Assembly: GCF_045207785.1 (NCBI RefSeq)
Contig: NZ_CP108776.1
Location: 434,001 to 498,000, forward strand
Direction of reading: 5' to 3'
Source: Embleya sp045207785
Lineage (GTDB): Bacteria > Actinomycetota > Actinomycetes > Streptomycetales > Streptomycetaceae
DNA: 64,000 nucleotides
Shown: positions 42,043-50,807 of the stretch, piece by piece
Layout: each line of letters opens with the position of its first letter
How positions within the stretch are numbered: position 1 is the first letter of the stretch
Position numbers and translations under genes: made by a program
The notes under the pieces: model-generated
Database searches by the model: none
What the model was told of the DNA's origin: nothing
Seen by the model: only the letters and a program-made list of their open reading frames with translations

Positions 42043-43283
42043 GGCGCGACCCCTCCGGGTCGGACCACCCGGGGGCCAACCCCGCCTTCAGTGTGCGCAT
42101 CCACGTACCGCCCCACGCCGCCGGCATCGTCGAGGGCGTCCTCGCCGACGCCCCCGGCACGGTGGCGTGGCGGGCCGACGAACCCGACGCCATGGGTACG
42201 CGCCGGATCACCCTGGACGCCGACGGCCCCCGCACCCTCTCCTGGCTCACCCAGGCCCTGACCCACCGCCTGGGAGCGGACCTCCTCCACTCGCAGGACC
42301 CCGTCTTCGCCACCGCGTCCACCGGCAAACTGACCCTGCGCGTGTGCGCGGCCACCACCACGGGGCACGATGTCGCCCTGCTCGACGCGGACGCCGATCG
42401 CCGGGTCGTCTCCCACCTGGCCGCGCACCCCGAGCACACCGACCGCTACACCGGACGAGGCCACCGCGTCGCCCTGATCAGCGATGCCAGCGCCGTCCTC
42501 GGCTTCGACGCGCTGCCCCCCGACGCCGTCCTGCCCGCCCTGGAATCCCAGGCCGTCCACCTGCGGCGGGCCACCGGCCTCGACGTCTTCCCGCTTCCGG
42601 TGGCAGCGCCCCACGTCGACGACTTGGCCCACGCGGTGCGCCTGCTCGCCCCCGGCTTCGCCGCGGCCGTGCTCGTCCACACGCGGCTCGACCACATCAC
42701 CACCACCCGCGCCAACCTCGGGCCCACGCCACCGGTCCTGCTCCTCGACGCGGTCAACGACGGCCTCGCCATCGCGATCGCCGCCGCGACCGTCAACGCC
42801 CTGGTCAACCGGGGCGTCCACCCGTCGCGGGCCCGGGTCGTCCTCGTGGACCCCGCCCGCGGCGGCGAACTGACCGGACTCCTGATCGCCTCCGGCATCG
42901 CCGACCTCACCCTGTTCGACCCGTTCGGACGCGGCGGCGCCGGCGCCCTCCGCGACATCGCCGGCGAGGCCGACCTGATCGTCGACCTCACCGCGTTCGC
43001 GACCCCGCCCCCGGGCGTCCCCGTCCTGCGCGCCCGCCCCGACGCGCCGCCCGCCTTCGCCGCCACCACCACCGGACCGCGCCCCCTGCACGCGCTCCCC
43101 GGACTGCTCACGGCCGCCACCACCACCCGGCTGCCCATCACCGCGTACGCCAGGATCGCCGCCGTGCGCGCCCTCGTGGAGCACACCCCGGACGGCGCGC
43201 TCCTGCCCCCGACGAACCATCCCGGCCTCACCGCCGCCATCGCGGCCGCCGCCTCCCGCGCTCTCGACCCCGACGTGGCGTAG
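42036..43283 (+). CDS. Malic-enzyme-like protein lacking catalytic residues
   Basis: A 415-residue protein that follows the layout of the actinobacterial ACT-domain NAD-malic enzyme: an ACT-like N-terminus (FSVRIHVPP), then RVALISDASAVLGFDALPPD matching the VAVVTDGSAVLG segment, ALESQAVHLRRATGLDVFPL, LLAPGFAAAVLVHTRLDH, and a Rossmann-like half. The residues that make a malic enzyme are gone: no YTPGVA tyrosine segment, the EDISAP metal region is lost, and the HDDQHGTA element is replaced by LDAVNDGLA. It is therefore probably a pseudoenzyme or a regulatory relative. Start is GTG at 42036, inside the end of the 77-residue gene, indicating translational coupling. Confidence 0.65.
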   Translation: MLRRDPSGSDHPGANPAFSVRIHVPPHAAGIVEGVLADAPGTVAWRADEPDAMGTRRITLDADGPRTLSWLTQALTHRLGADLLHSQDPVFATASTGKLTLRVCAATTTGHDVALLDADADRRVVSHLAAHPEHTDRYTGRGHRVALISDASAVLGFDALPPDAVLPALESQAVHLRRATGLDVFPLPVAAPHVDDLAHAVRLLAPGFAAAVLVHTRLDHITTTRANLGPTPPVLLLDAVNDGLAIAIAAATVNALVNRGVHPSRARVVLVDPARGGELTGLLIASGIADLTLFDPFGRGGAGALRDIAGEADLIVDLTAFATPPPGVPVLRARPDAPPAFAATTTGPRPLHALPGLLTAATTTRLPITAYARIAAVRALVEHTPDGALLPPTNHPGLTAAIAAAASRALDPDVA

Positions 43284-43458
43284 GGCGGCCCACCGACCCG
43301 CATCGACGGCACCGCGAAGACCACCACGTCGGGCACGGCCCCGGGCGCGATGCCTCGACCTGGCCGGGGTCGCCGACTGTTATGTACGTCAATGCCCCTG
43401 CGCCTCACCTTTCCCGGCAGGCGCTGACAGGCGAATGCCGACACGCGCCAAGGTGGCG

Positions 43459-43884
43459 TTAGGCGGGCTGCGGGGCGGGCGTTGCCGGAGCGGGCGTGGC
43501 CTTGCGGGTCTCGCGCATTATCAGCAGGCCGTTGACCACCATCAGTGTCGCGGTCAGGCAGTGGACGCCGAGCGCGGTGGCCACGGAGCCGTGGTGGGCC
43601 AGCACGTTGGTCATGTCGCCGTACGCTGCGAGGGCCTCCACCAGCAGCACCCAGCCCAGCGCCCGGCGGTGGCCCGTCACCAGCAGGATGCCCAGGACCA
43701 GGGCCAAGACGACGTCGCGGATTCCCTTGATGATCAGAAAGCCGTCGCCGTCGCCGGACGGCCAGTTCGGCAGGCCGTAGCCCGGCGCCGTCGTCTCCGG
43801 GCTCAGGATGTACTCCGTCCCGAACCAGAGGATGAAGAGGATGAAGACGGCGGCCAGGACGGTGTTGATCTTCTTCAGCGACAT
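43459..43884 (-). CDS. DUF4267-type small membrane protein
   Basis: A 141-residue protein with four predicted membrane helices (about 7-27, 52-72, 76-93 and 102-124), the second beginning at the family-like IKGIRDVVLALVLGILL, and HGSVATALGVHCLTATLM near the last helix. The C-terminal tail is Pro/Ala-rich. The function of the family is unknown. ATG at 43884 with AAGGAGAAG upstream. It faces away from a TetR fragment 234 bp to the right; a linked TetR regulator is common for such genes, so the fragment may be its former repressor. Confidence 0.75.
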   Translation of the reverse strand: MSLKKINTVLAAVFILFILWFGTEYILSPETTAPGYGLPNWPSGDGDGFLIIKGIRDVVLALVLGILLVTGHRRALGWVLLVEALAAYGDMTNVLAHHGSVATALGVHCLTATLMVVNGLLIMRETRKATPAPATPAPQPA

Positions 43885-44118
43885 GGTTCTTCTCCTTGCG
43901 AGTCTTCGTCGGCTTGGTGAGCTTCGTGGAGCTTGCCGAGTCGTGTGGGGCCTGATCAGGCCGCGTGGACGCGGCTGATCGAGGGGCGTGGCTTGCCGGG
44001 ATCACAGTTGTGGGATTCGAGCGGCAGCCGCATTCCCGAATGTCGGGATTTCGGTGGTCAGCCCCCGGGGGGCGGGGATTGTGCGTCACCGGCGCGGCGT
44101 CGGCCCGCGGGGTCGGAA

Positions 44119-44307
44119 ATGGACGCCTTCGCCGCGCTGATGGAGAGCCTGGGCGAGGTCGCCGGGAACGGCATCGACCCGGGGCTGTTCACCGAGGCGT
44201 TCTGGGCGTCCCTGCACGGGCTCGCCACCCTGACCCGCACGGGCCGCCTGCTGCCCGCGTACGCCGAGCCGAGGGTGGAGCTGGCGGACCGGCTCGCCAT
44301 GGTCTGA
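44119..44307 (+). pseudogene. TetR regulator C-terminal fragment (WHG-type domain)
   Basis: Sixty-two codons that read like the end of a TetR regulator with a WHG effector domain: LFTEAFWASLHGLATLTRTG and then RVELADRLAMV. No DNA-binding N-terminus precedes it in any frame; the upstream 230 bp do not encode a TetR helix-turn-helix. Best read as a deletion remnant divergent from the DUF4267 gene. A genuine 62-residue protein starting at ATG 44119 cannot be excluded. Confidence 0.5.
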
Positions 44308-44708
44308 CACACCATCCCGGAAGGCACGCAGCCGAGGCCCTCGGGCCCCGCCGCTGCCTGCCTGCCTGCCGCGAGATCGACCCCGCGTGGGCACGCGATA
44401 TCCATCTCATGGCCCACGAACGCGGCTTCGCGTCCACGGCCGCGTACATCGCCTGGCTCCAGCTCACGTTGGCCCGCCTGGAAAGCCGCCGTCCCACCTG
44501 ACGCCTGACGCCCGGCCCGGCCCGGCCCGGCCGCGCGACTCGCTCGCGTCGTCGCCCGCACACCCGTCCGCGGCCGTCCGTCACCCCACCGACCGGCTCC
44601 TTCGTGACATCGGCCGGCTCGCCCAGGATTACGGCGCCCACGTCCCGACGTTCTCTCCCGCACCGGATACAAACGCCGCGCCGCGCCCAGCCCCTCGGGA
44701 GACCGCCC
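44308..44708. other. Intergenic stretch without a supported gene
   Basis: About 400 bp. A plus-strand frame ending at 44501 encodes a helical-looking tail (MAHERGFASTAAYIAWLQLT) but has no ribosome binding site or recognisable family, and may be debris linked to the neighbouring TetR fragment. The final 30 bp carry the ribosome binding site of the methyltransferase. Confidence 0.4.
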
Positions 44709-45590
44709 ATGACCATCCACCACGACGACCTCGATCGGGACACCCGAGGAGAGCGCCGGGAACGCGACGCCGAGCTGCACGCCCCCTTCCTCGAACAGGC
44801 GGCCGCCCGCCTGCGCGACCTCGCCCTGCACGGCGATCACACCCTCACCCGGGTGGACCGCATCCTCGACATCGGCAGCGGACCCGGCCTCGCCGCCTGC
44901 CTGTTCGCCCGCTACTTCCCACGGGCCGAGGTCGTCGCCGTCGACACCACCCGGCACGCGCTGACCCGCGCCGCCGCCCGCGCCCGGCGCGAAGGGCTGC
45001 ACCACCGCGTCCGCACGCACCACGCCGAGCTCCCCCGAGACCTCGACACGCTCGGTACCGCCGACCTCGTCTGGGCCGCCAACATCGTCCACCACCTCGG
45101 CGACCAGCAGCGCGGCCTCGACGTGTTGGCCCGCGCGCTGCGCCCGGGCGGGGTGATCGCGATCGTCGAACGCGGCCTGTCGCCGCGGTTCCTGCCCCGC
45201 GACATCGGCATCGGCCGACCCGGCCTGCAGGCCCGCATGGAGGCCGCCGCCGAGGACCGGTTCGCCGACATGCGCGCGGCGCTGCCGGGGGCATGCGCGA
45301 CCGTCGAGGACTGGCCGGCCATGCTGGCCCGCGCGGGCCTGGTCCCCACCGGCACCCACTCGTTCCTGACCGACCTGCCCTCGCCCCTGGACGCCGCGCC
45401 GCGCGAGCACCTGCACGACCACCTGACCCGCCAACGCGTGGCACTCGGCGACCGGTTGGACCCCGAGGACCTGCGCACCCTCGACGCCCTGATCGACCGC
45501 GAGGCCGACACGAGCATCCTGTGGCGCCCCGACGCCTTCTACCTCGCCGCCGGCACCATCCACACGGCCCGAGCCTGCGCCCACCGCTGA
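44709..45590 (+). CDS. Class I SAM-dependent methyltransferase
   Basis: A 293-residue methyltransferase. The SAM-binding motif I is ILDIGSGPGLAACLFARYFP near 55, followed by the acidic strand VVAVDTT, motif II LVWAANIVHHLGDQQ and motif III LRPGGVIAIVERGLSP. The C-terminal part is helical and resembles other actinomycete type 11/12 methyltransferases; no substrate can be inferred. ATG at 44709 with GGGAGA upstream. It converges with the DHA2 exporter 40 bp away. Confidence 0.82.
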   Translation: MTIHHDDLDRDTRGERRERDAELHAPFLEQAAARLRDLALHGDHTLTRVDRILDIGSGPGLAACLFARYFPRAEVVAVDTTRHALTRAAARARREGLHHRVRTHHAELPRDLDTLGTADLVWAANIVHHLGDQQRGLDVLARALRPGGVIAIVERGLSPRFLPRDIGIGRPGLQARMEAAAEDRFADMRAALPGACATVEDWPAMLARAGLVPTGTHSFLTDLPSPLDAAPREHLHDHLTRQRVALGDRLDPEDLRTLDALIDREADTSILWRPDAFYLAAGTIHTARACAHR

Positions 45591-45629
45591 GCACCGCGAT
45601 CTCGGCCCGCTCGGCCCGCCCCGCTCGGC

Positions 45630-47306
45630 TCAGCGGGCCCGAACCACCGACGACTCCGGCGCCGCCTGCGCGCCCGGCCCGCCGGCCGGGTCGCAGCCGC
45701 CGGAGCGGGCCGAATCGCCGGATTCACCCGAGCCACCCGAGCCGTCCGGGTCATCGAGCCCTCCGGTGGCGGCCGGCACCGCGCCCGCGACCGGCACCCC
45801 GCGCAGGAACTTCGCGCAGTACAGCGCCGCGACCACCATGACCACCGCCGCCCCGATCGCCGCCGAACGCATGCCGTCGCAGAACGCGTCGCGAGCGGCG
45901 GCCACCAGGGCGTCGCCGGTGTCGCCGGGCATGCTCGCCGCGACCGCCTGCGCACCGCCCAGGGTCTCGCGGGCCGCCCCGGTCGGCGCGGTGTCGGTCA
46001 TCGCCCGGTGGTAGACCGCGTCGCCGATCGTGCCCAGCAGGGCCATGCCCAGCGCGCCGCCCAGTTCGCTGCCCGACTCCAACACCGCCGACGCGGCCCC
46101 GGCCCGCTCCGGCGGAGCCACGCCCATCGCCATCTCGGTGACCTGCGTCATCACCGCCACCACACCCGCCGCGTACACGGCGGAGCCCGCGAGCAGCAGC
46201 CCCAACGACGAGTCCGAGCGCGCGCCGGTGAGCACGAGGAAGCCCACCGCGCCGATCGTGAACCCACCGCACATCACCCACGCCCGGTCCACCCGCCGCG
46301 CCAGCATCGTCGCCACCGGCGTGGCCACCGCCACCGCGAGCGAGGGCACCAGGCTCCACAGCGCGGCCTCGAGCGGGCTCATCCCCAACACCGACTGGAG
46401 GTATTGGGTGGTGAAGATCGCGAACCCGACGATCGCGAACATCGCCAGCACGTTCGCCACCACCGACCCGCCGAACGCGCGCATCCGCAGCAACTCCAGG
46501 TCCAACAGCGGGTGCGCGGCGGTGCGTTGACGCCGCGCGAACAACGCGCCCATCACGAGTCCGAACCCGATGCTCGCGATCGGCGTCGCCGCGACGCCCG
46601 AGCGGGCGCACTCCTTGATCCCGTACACCACCGGCAGCACCGTGCCCAGCGACAACACCGCGCCCACCAGGTCGAACGGGCCGTGTGCGGTGCCGCGATG
46701 GCGCGGGATGAACACCGGCACCAACAGCAGCAGGATGGCCATCGCCGGCACGTTGATCAGGAAGATCGATCCCCACCAGAAGTGCTCGACCAGCGCCCCG
46801 GACAGGATCGGCCCCAGCGAGATCCCGCCGGTCATCACCGCCGTCCAGATCGCGATCGCCGTCCCGCGCTGCTTGGGGTCGTGGAACATGGTGCGGATCA
46901 GCGCGAGCGTCGAGGGCATCAGGGCCGCACCGCCGACCCCGAGCAGCGCACGGGCCACGATCAGCCCCTCGGCACTCTGCGCGTACGCCGCCGCCAGCGA
47001 GGCTCCGGCGAACAGCACGGCCCCCGTCAGCAGCAACCGGCGCCGGCCGATCCGGTCCCCCAGCGCGCCCATCACGATGAGCAGGCCCGAGAGCACGAAC
47101 CCGTACATGTCCAGGATCCACAGCTGCTGCGTGCCGGTCGGCTCCAGGGCGCGCCCGATGAAGGGCACCGCGAAGTAGAGCACCGACACGTCCATGCTCA
47201 CGATCATCAGCGGCAGAAGCAGGACGGCCAGCCCCACCCATTCCCGTCGTCCCGCCCGAGGCGCGGACCCGGGGGTCGCCTCTGTGGATGTCTCGATGCT
47301 GGTCAC
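45630..47306 (-). CDS. DHA2-family MFS drug exporter, 14 TM
   Basis: A 558-residue proton-driven exporter of the 14-helix EmrB/QacA type. Helix 1 holds VSMDVSVLYFAVPFI, the A motif is GALGDRIGRRRLLLTGA, and the antiporter C motif region is TGGISLGPILSGAL. The C-terminal 60 residues are a Gly/Ser/Asp-rich disordered tail. GTG start at 47306 with GGGGAG eight bases upstream. It is divergent from the GntR-TetR fusion regulator across a region with three TAGTGCAC sites, the arrangement expected of an exporter controlled by its neighbouring repressor. Substrates are probably cationic or hydrophobic toxic compounds. Confidence 0.9.
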   Translation of the reverse strand: MTSIETSTEATPGSAPRAGRREWVGLAVLLLPLMIVSMDVSVLYFAVPFIGRALEPTGTQQLWILDMYGFVLSGLLIVMGALGDRIGRRRLLLTGAVLFAGASLAAAYAQSAEGLIVARALLGVGGAALMPSTLALIRTMFHDPKQRGTAIAIWTAVMTGGISLGPILSGALVEHFWWGSIFLINVPAMAILLLLVPVFIPRHRGTAHGPFDLVGAVLSLGTVLPVVYGIKECARSGVAATPIASIGFGLVMGALFARRQRTAAHPLLDLELLRMRAFGGSVVANVLAMFAIVGFAIFTTQYLQSVLGMSPLEAALWSLVPSLAVAVATPVATMLARRVDRAWVMCGGFTIGAVGFLVLTGARSDSSLGLLLAGSAVYAAGVVAVMTQVTEMAMGVAPPERAGAASAVLESGSELGGALGMALLGTIGDAVYHRAMTDTAPTGAARETLGGAQAVAASMPGDTGDALVAAARDAFCDGMRSAAIGAAVVMVVAALYCAKFLRGVPVAGAVPAATGGLDDPDGSGGSGESGDSARSGGCDPAGGPGAQAAPESSVVRAR

Positions 47307-47425
47307 TGGTGCGACTCCCCGATTGAAGCGCCTATACGGCGTACGCTCTGACGCGTACACAGTAAACAGATCGCCGACACCCTGGCAATATCGCCTCACT
47401 TCCTTGAAATAAAGCCTTTGCCAAG

Positions 47426-47477
47426 TAGTGCACCTCAACTAGTGCACTGAAGCGTTGCGAGTGCCATATAGTGCACT
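47426..47477. promoter_or_regulatory. Three TAGTGCAC operator-like sites
   Basis: Copies at 47426-47433, 47440-47448 (TAGTGCACT) and 47469-47477 (TAGTGCACT) lie in the 197-bp divergent region, the last 27 bp before the regulator start. The core AGTGCACT is palindromic and resembles known GntR-family operators. The 14- and 29-bp spacings may place the sites at different helical faces. Confidence 0.75.
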
Positions 47478-47503
47478 CACGGAACGAACGCCAGGGAGGC
47501 CCC

Positions 47504-48469
47504 ATGACCCGCGAATCCACCCCCTCCACCCGGATCACCGCCGACCTGCGCCGCCGTATCGAGACGGGCGAACTGCGCCCCGGCGACCGGGTCCCGTCCA
47601 CGCGCGCCATCACCGCCGAGTGGGGCGTGGCAATGGCCACCGCCACCAGGGCCCTCACCGCCCTGCGCGAAGCCGGCCTGGTCCGCGCCGTCCGCGGCAT
47701 CGGCACCGTCGTCGCCGAACCCACCGAACCCGCCGTGTCCACCACGCCCACGACGCCCAACGTCGCCATCGCGGTACCGCCCACGCACCCCCCGCGCACG
47801 GACGCCGAGCTCACCCGCGCCCGCGTGGTCGCCGCCGCCATCGCCATCGCCGACGAACGCGGCCTGGCCGCGGTCTCCATGCGCCAGATCGCCGCCGACC
47901 TGGGCGTCGCCGCGATGACGCTGTACCGGCACGTCCCCGGCAAGGACGACCTGCTCGCCGCGATGGCCGACACCGTCTTCGCCGAGGCGCCGCTCCCCTC
48001 GCCGAGGCGGATCGGCTGGCGCGCCCGCCTGGAGACCTCCTGCCGGCTCCAATGGGCGATGTACCGCGCCCATCCCTGGCTCGCCCAGGCGATGTCGATG
48101 ACCAGGCCGCTGCCCACCGCGCGCGGCATGGCGCACGTCGAATGGGCGATGGCGGAGTTCCGGGAGCTGCCGCCCCGCGTGATGATCCACATCGCCGTCA
48201 CGATGCTCAACTACGTGCGCGGCACCGCCATCAACATCGGCACCGAGTTCGAGGCCGAACGGGCCACCGGCATCTCCAGCGAGCAGTGGATGAAGGCGCA
48301 GGAGGCCACCATGGAACTCATCCTGCGTTCCGGCCACTTCCCGATGTACGCCGCCGCCCTCACCGACCCTGACCTCGACCTCGATCTGGACTCGTTGTTC
48401 GGCTTCGGCCTGGAACGCCTCCTGGACGGCGTCGCCACGCTCGTCGCCACGCACACCCCCGACGCCTGA
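47504..48469 (+). CDS. GntR-TetR fusion transcriptional regulator
   Basis: A 321-residue regulator with two DNA-binding domains. Residues 1-72 are a GntR winged helix (ADLRRRIETGELRPGDRVPS, ATATRALTALREAGLV). After a linker, residues from about 102 form a TetR helix-turn-helix (RVVAAAIAIADERGLAAVSM, then AADLGVAAMTLYRHVPGKDD) and a TetR C-terminal ligand domain. Such fusions are seen beside actinomycete exporters. ATG at 47504 with GGGAGG seven bases upstream. Divergent from the DHA2 exporter; it most likely represses it and itself through the TAGTGCAC sites. The dual domains could let it bind both half-site types. Confidence 0.9.
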   Translation: MTRESTPSTRITADLRRRIETGELRPGDRVPSTRAITAEWGVAMATATRALTALREAGLVRAVRGIGTVVAEPTEPAVSTTPTTPNVAIAVPPTHPPRTDAELTRARVVAAAIAIADERGLAAVSMRQIAADLGVAAMTLYRHVPGKDDLLAAMADTVFAEAPLPSPRRIGWRARLETSCRLQWAMYRAHPWLAQAMSMTRPLPTARGMAHVEWAMAEFRELPPRVMIHIAVTMLNYVRGTAINIGTEFEAERATGISSEQWMKAQEATMELILRSGHFPMYAAALTDPDLDLDLDSLFGFGLERLLDGVATLVATHTPDA

Positions 48470-48503
48470 GCCGGCCGCGCCGGCCCCGCCCCGGGCACGG
48501 CGA

Positions 48504-48545
48504 AGTCCCGGGCCCCGCCGTCATCGACGACCGGGACCCGGGACT
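48504..48545. terminator. Hairpin between convergent genes
   Basis: AGTCCCGGG (48504-48512) and CCCGGGACT (48537-48545) form a 9-bp stem with a 24-base loop between the ends of the regulator and the receiver gene. The loop is long, so this is a moderate call. Confidence 0.45.
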
Positions 48546-48627
48546 CCCGAGCTCAGTACCACCGCGGCATCGCGGCATCACGCGTCGCGGCACGCCGGCG
48601 GCGCGTCGTGCGCCGCCTCGCGCCCGC

Positions 48628-49056
48628 TTACGTCCGCGGCAGCGTCACCAGCCCCAGGAAGAAGTCGTCGATCCCGCGGACCGTCTCCAGGAACGACTCC
48701 AACTCCACCGGCTTGGTCACGAAGGCGTTCGCGTGCAGGTCGTAGCTGCGCCGCACGTCGTCCGGCGCCGCCGACGTGGTCAACACGACCACCGGGATCG
48801 TCCGCCACCGCTCCTCGGCCTTCATCGCCGACAGGAACTCCCGCCCGTCCATCCGCGGCATGTTCAGATCCAGGATCACCAGGTCGGGCCGCTGCCGGGT
48901 GCGCAACCACTCCAACGCCTCCAGGCCGTCCGCGACCCGACACAACGCGTGTCCTTGTGCCCGATCGAGCAGCGCCTCCTCGATCATCAGCGCGTCACCC
49001 GGATCGTCCTCCACCAACAGGATCGTCAGCGCTCGCGGCATCGCGGTCTGGCTCAT
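48628..49056 (-). CDS. Single-domain response regulator (Rcp1-like receiver)
   Basis: A 142-residue stand-alone receiver domain without output domain. The acidic pair is in LLVEDDPGDALMI, the phosphoacceptor Asp in LVILDLNMPRMDG, the Thr in VVLTTSAAP and the conserved Lys in FVTKPVEL. The DPGDALM and LDLNMPRMDG style is that of Rcp1-type receivers that partner phytochrome or hybrid kinases. No kinase gene is nearby, so it is an orphan in this window. It probably passes the phosphoryl signal by protein-protein contact. Confidence 0.9.
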   Translation of the reverse strand: MSQTAMPRALTILLVEDDPGDALMIEEALLDRAQGHALCRVADGLEALEWLRTRQRPDLVILDLNMPRMDGREFLSAMKAEERWRTIPVVVLTTSAAPDDVRRSYDLHANAFVTKPVELESFLETVRGIDDFFLGLVTLPRT

Positions 49057-49348
49057 CGCACCACTTTCCGATCACGGTCCCGGTCGACCCACCCACGCGA
49101 CCGACACCCAACCACCCGACCATGCTGAGATCCCACCTCGGCGCGCCCGAACCACAGGCCCACACCCGAAGGCTAACGCCCCACCCCCATGGCGCAGCAG
49201 AGCCCACCGCGCGCGCCGCCCTTCCTTGACGCCGTCCACGGCATGGCGCATCGTGGGGCGTCGATCACACTCGGCGACAGTCCGGTCGGGATCGGCAACC
49301 GGAATCGGCAACCCGCCCGGCCCGGCTCGACACCCAGGGGGAGACACC

Positions 49349-49954
49349 ATGCGGATGAACTCCATCGAGAAGGCCGTCGTCGCCAGCCCGCTGCGCCGCG
49401 CACCGCAGATCTGGTACGAGACACCCCTGCTGCTGCGCCTGGGCGGCGCCCTCGACCCCGGTGCCCACGCCCTGGAGATCGGCTGCGGGACGGGCAAGGG
49501 CATCGACCTGATCCTGAACCGCTTCGGCGCGCACCGCGTCGACGGCATCGACCTCGACGCCGGCTCGCTCGCCAAGGCCCGCCGCCGCTGGCACGGCAAC
49601 AGCCGGGTCGCCCTCGTCGAAGGCTCGGCCACCGACCTGCGCGCGACCATCGGCGCCGAGGACGCGAGCTACGACGCCGTGTTCGACTTCGCGATCGTCC
49701 ACCACATCCCGGACTGGCGCGCCTGCCTCGCCGAGATCGGTCGGGTGCTGCGTCCCGGCGGGCGCTTCTACTTCTCCGAGATGACCGCCCGTGCCCTGGC
49801 CCGCCCCAGCCTCGCCCTCCTCTTCGACCACCCCACCGAGGACCGCTTCGGCGACCGGGACTTCCTCGCCGAACTCCCCCGCCACGGCATGGACGTCCTG
49901 GGCTCCAAGTCCCTCCTCGGCGACTACTTCTTCGGCGTCGCGCGCCGCCACTGA
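49349..49954 (+). CDS. Class I SAM-dependent methyltransferase
   Basis: A 201-residue type 11 methyltransferase: motif I ALEIGCGTGKGIDLILNRFG near 40, the acidic VDGIDLDAGSLAKARRR, VFDFAIVHHIPDW and LRPGGRFYFSEM. The last 50 residues form the usual C-terminal strand pair. ATG at 49349 with GGGGGAGA eight bases upstream. It is divergent from the receiver gene across 292 bp in which nothing else was found. Substrate unknown. Confidence 0.85.
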   Translation: MRMNSIEKAVVASPLRRAPQIWYETPLLLRLGGALDPGAHALEIGCGTGKGIDLILNRFGAHRVDGIDLDAGSLAKARRRWHGNSRVALVEGSATDLRATIGAEDASYDAVFDFAIVHHIPDWRACLAEIGRVLRPGGRFYFSEMTARALARPSLALLFDHPTEDRFGDRDFLAELPRHGMDVLGSKSLLGDYFFGVARRH

Positions 49955-50018
49955 CCGACCCGCCGCACCACCCCGCCGCACCGGCCCGGCCGCCGTCGGC
50001 GGCTAAGATTTTCCGGCC

Positions 50019-50807
50019 ATGAGCACACCGCACACACCCCCGCGCCCCACCTTCGAGACCTTCGTCGCGGTCGGCGACTCGTTCACCGAAGGCATGTCCG
50101 ACCTCGCCCCCGACGGCGGCTACCGCGGCTGGGCCGACCTGCTCGCCACCCGGCTGGCGGCCGACACCCCGACGCTGCGCTACGCCAACCTCGCGGTGCG
50201 CGGCAAACTCATCCGCCAGATCGCCGACGAGCAGGTCGACACCGCCGCCGCCCTGGGCGGCGACCTGATCACCCTCGCCGGCGGCCTCAACGACGTCCTG
50301 CGCCCGCGCTGCGATGTCGCCGCCGTGTGCGCGGTCTTCGAGGAGGCCGCCGCCAAACTCGCCGCCGGCGGCGGGCACCTCGTCCTGTTCCGCAGCACCG
50401 ACCCCACCCGCAGGCTCCGTTCCTCCGCCCGCCTGATGCCCCGGATCGAACAACTCGTCGGCTTCGTCGACACCGTCGCCGCCCGCCACGGGGCCACCGT
50501 CGTCGACCTGTTCACCGCCCGCGTCTTCGACGACCCGCGCATGTGGGCCGACGACCGCCTGCACCTGTCCACCGAAGGCCACCGCCGCGTCGCCGAGGCC
50601 ACCGCGCAAGCCCTGGGCCTGCCGGCCGAAGACGACTGGCGCGCACCGCTGCCGGCGGCCGTCCCCGCCGCCTGGGCCGACCGCCGCCGCGCCGACGCCC
50701 GCTGGGCACGCACCCACCTGGGTCCCTGGTTGGCCCGCCGCGCCACCGGCCGCTCCTCCGGCGACGGCCGCGCACCCAAACGATCGGACCTCGCCCCATG
50801 GCAGTGA
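50019..50807 (+). CDS. SGNH/GDSL-family hydrolase
   Basis: A 262-residue esterase/lipase-type hydrolase. All SGNH blocks are visible: GDSFTEG with the nucleophile Ser near 21, Gly in NLAVRGK near 60, GGLND with the oxyanion Asn near 90, and DRLHLS with Asp and His near 180. There is no signal peptide, so it is probably cytoplasmic. The last 60 residues are an Arg/Ala-rich extension. Its end overlaps the start of the pentapeptide-like gene by ten bases, so the two are probably co-translated. Confidence 0.88.
   Translation: MSTPHTPPRPTFETFVAVGDSFTEGMSDLAPDGGYRGWADLLATRLAADTPTLRYANLAVRGKLIRQIADEQVDTAAALGGDLITLAGGLNDVLRPRCDVAAVCAVFEEAAAKLAAGGGHLVLFRSTDPTRRLRSSARLMPRIEQLVGFVDTVAARHGATVVDLFTARVFDDPRMWADDRLHLSTEGHRRVAEATAQALGLPAEDDWRAPLPAAVPAAWADRRRADARWARTHLGPWLARRATGRSSGDGRAPKRSDLAPWQ

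Noticed and set aside
44604..44708. Thirty-five-residue N-terminal extension of the methyltransferase
   Set aside because: Arg/Pro-rich, no family similarity, and the ATG at 44709 has a good ribosome binding site.
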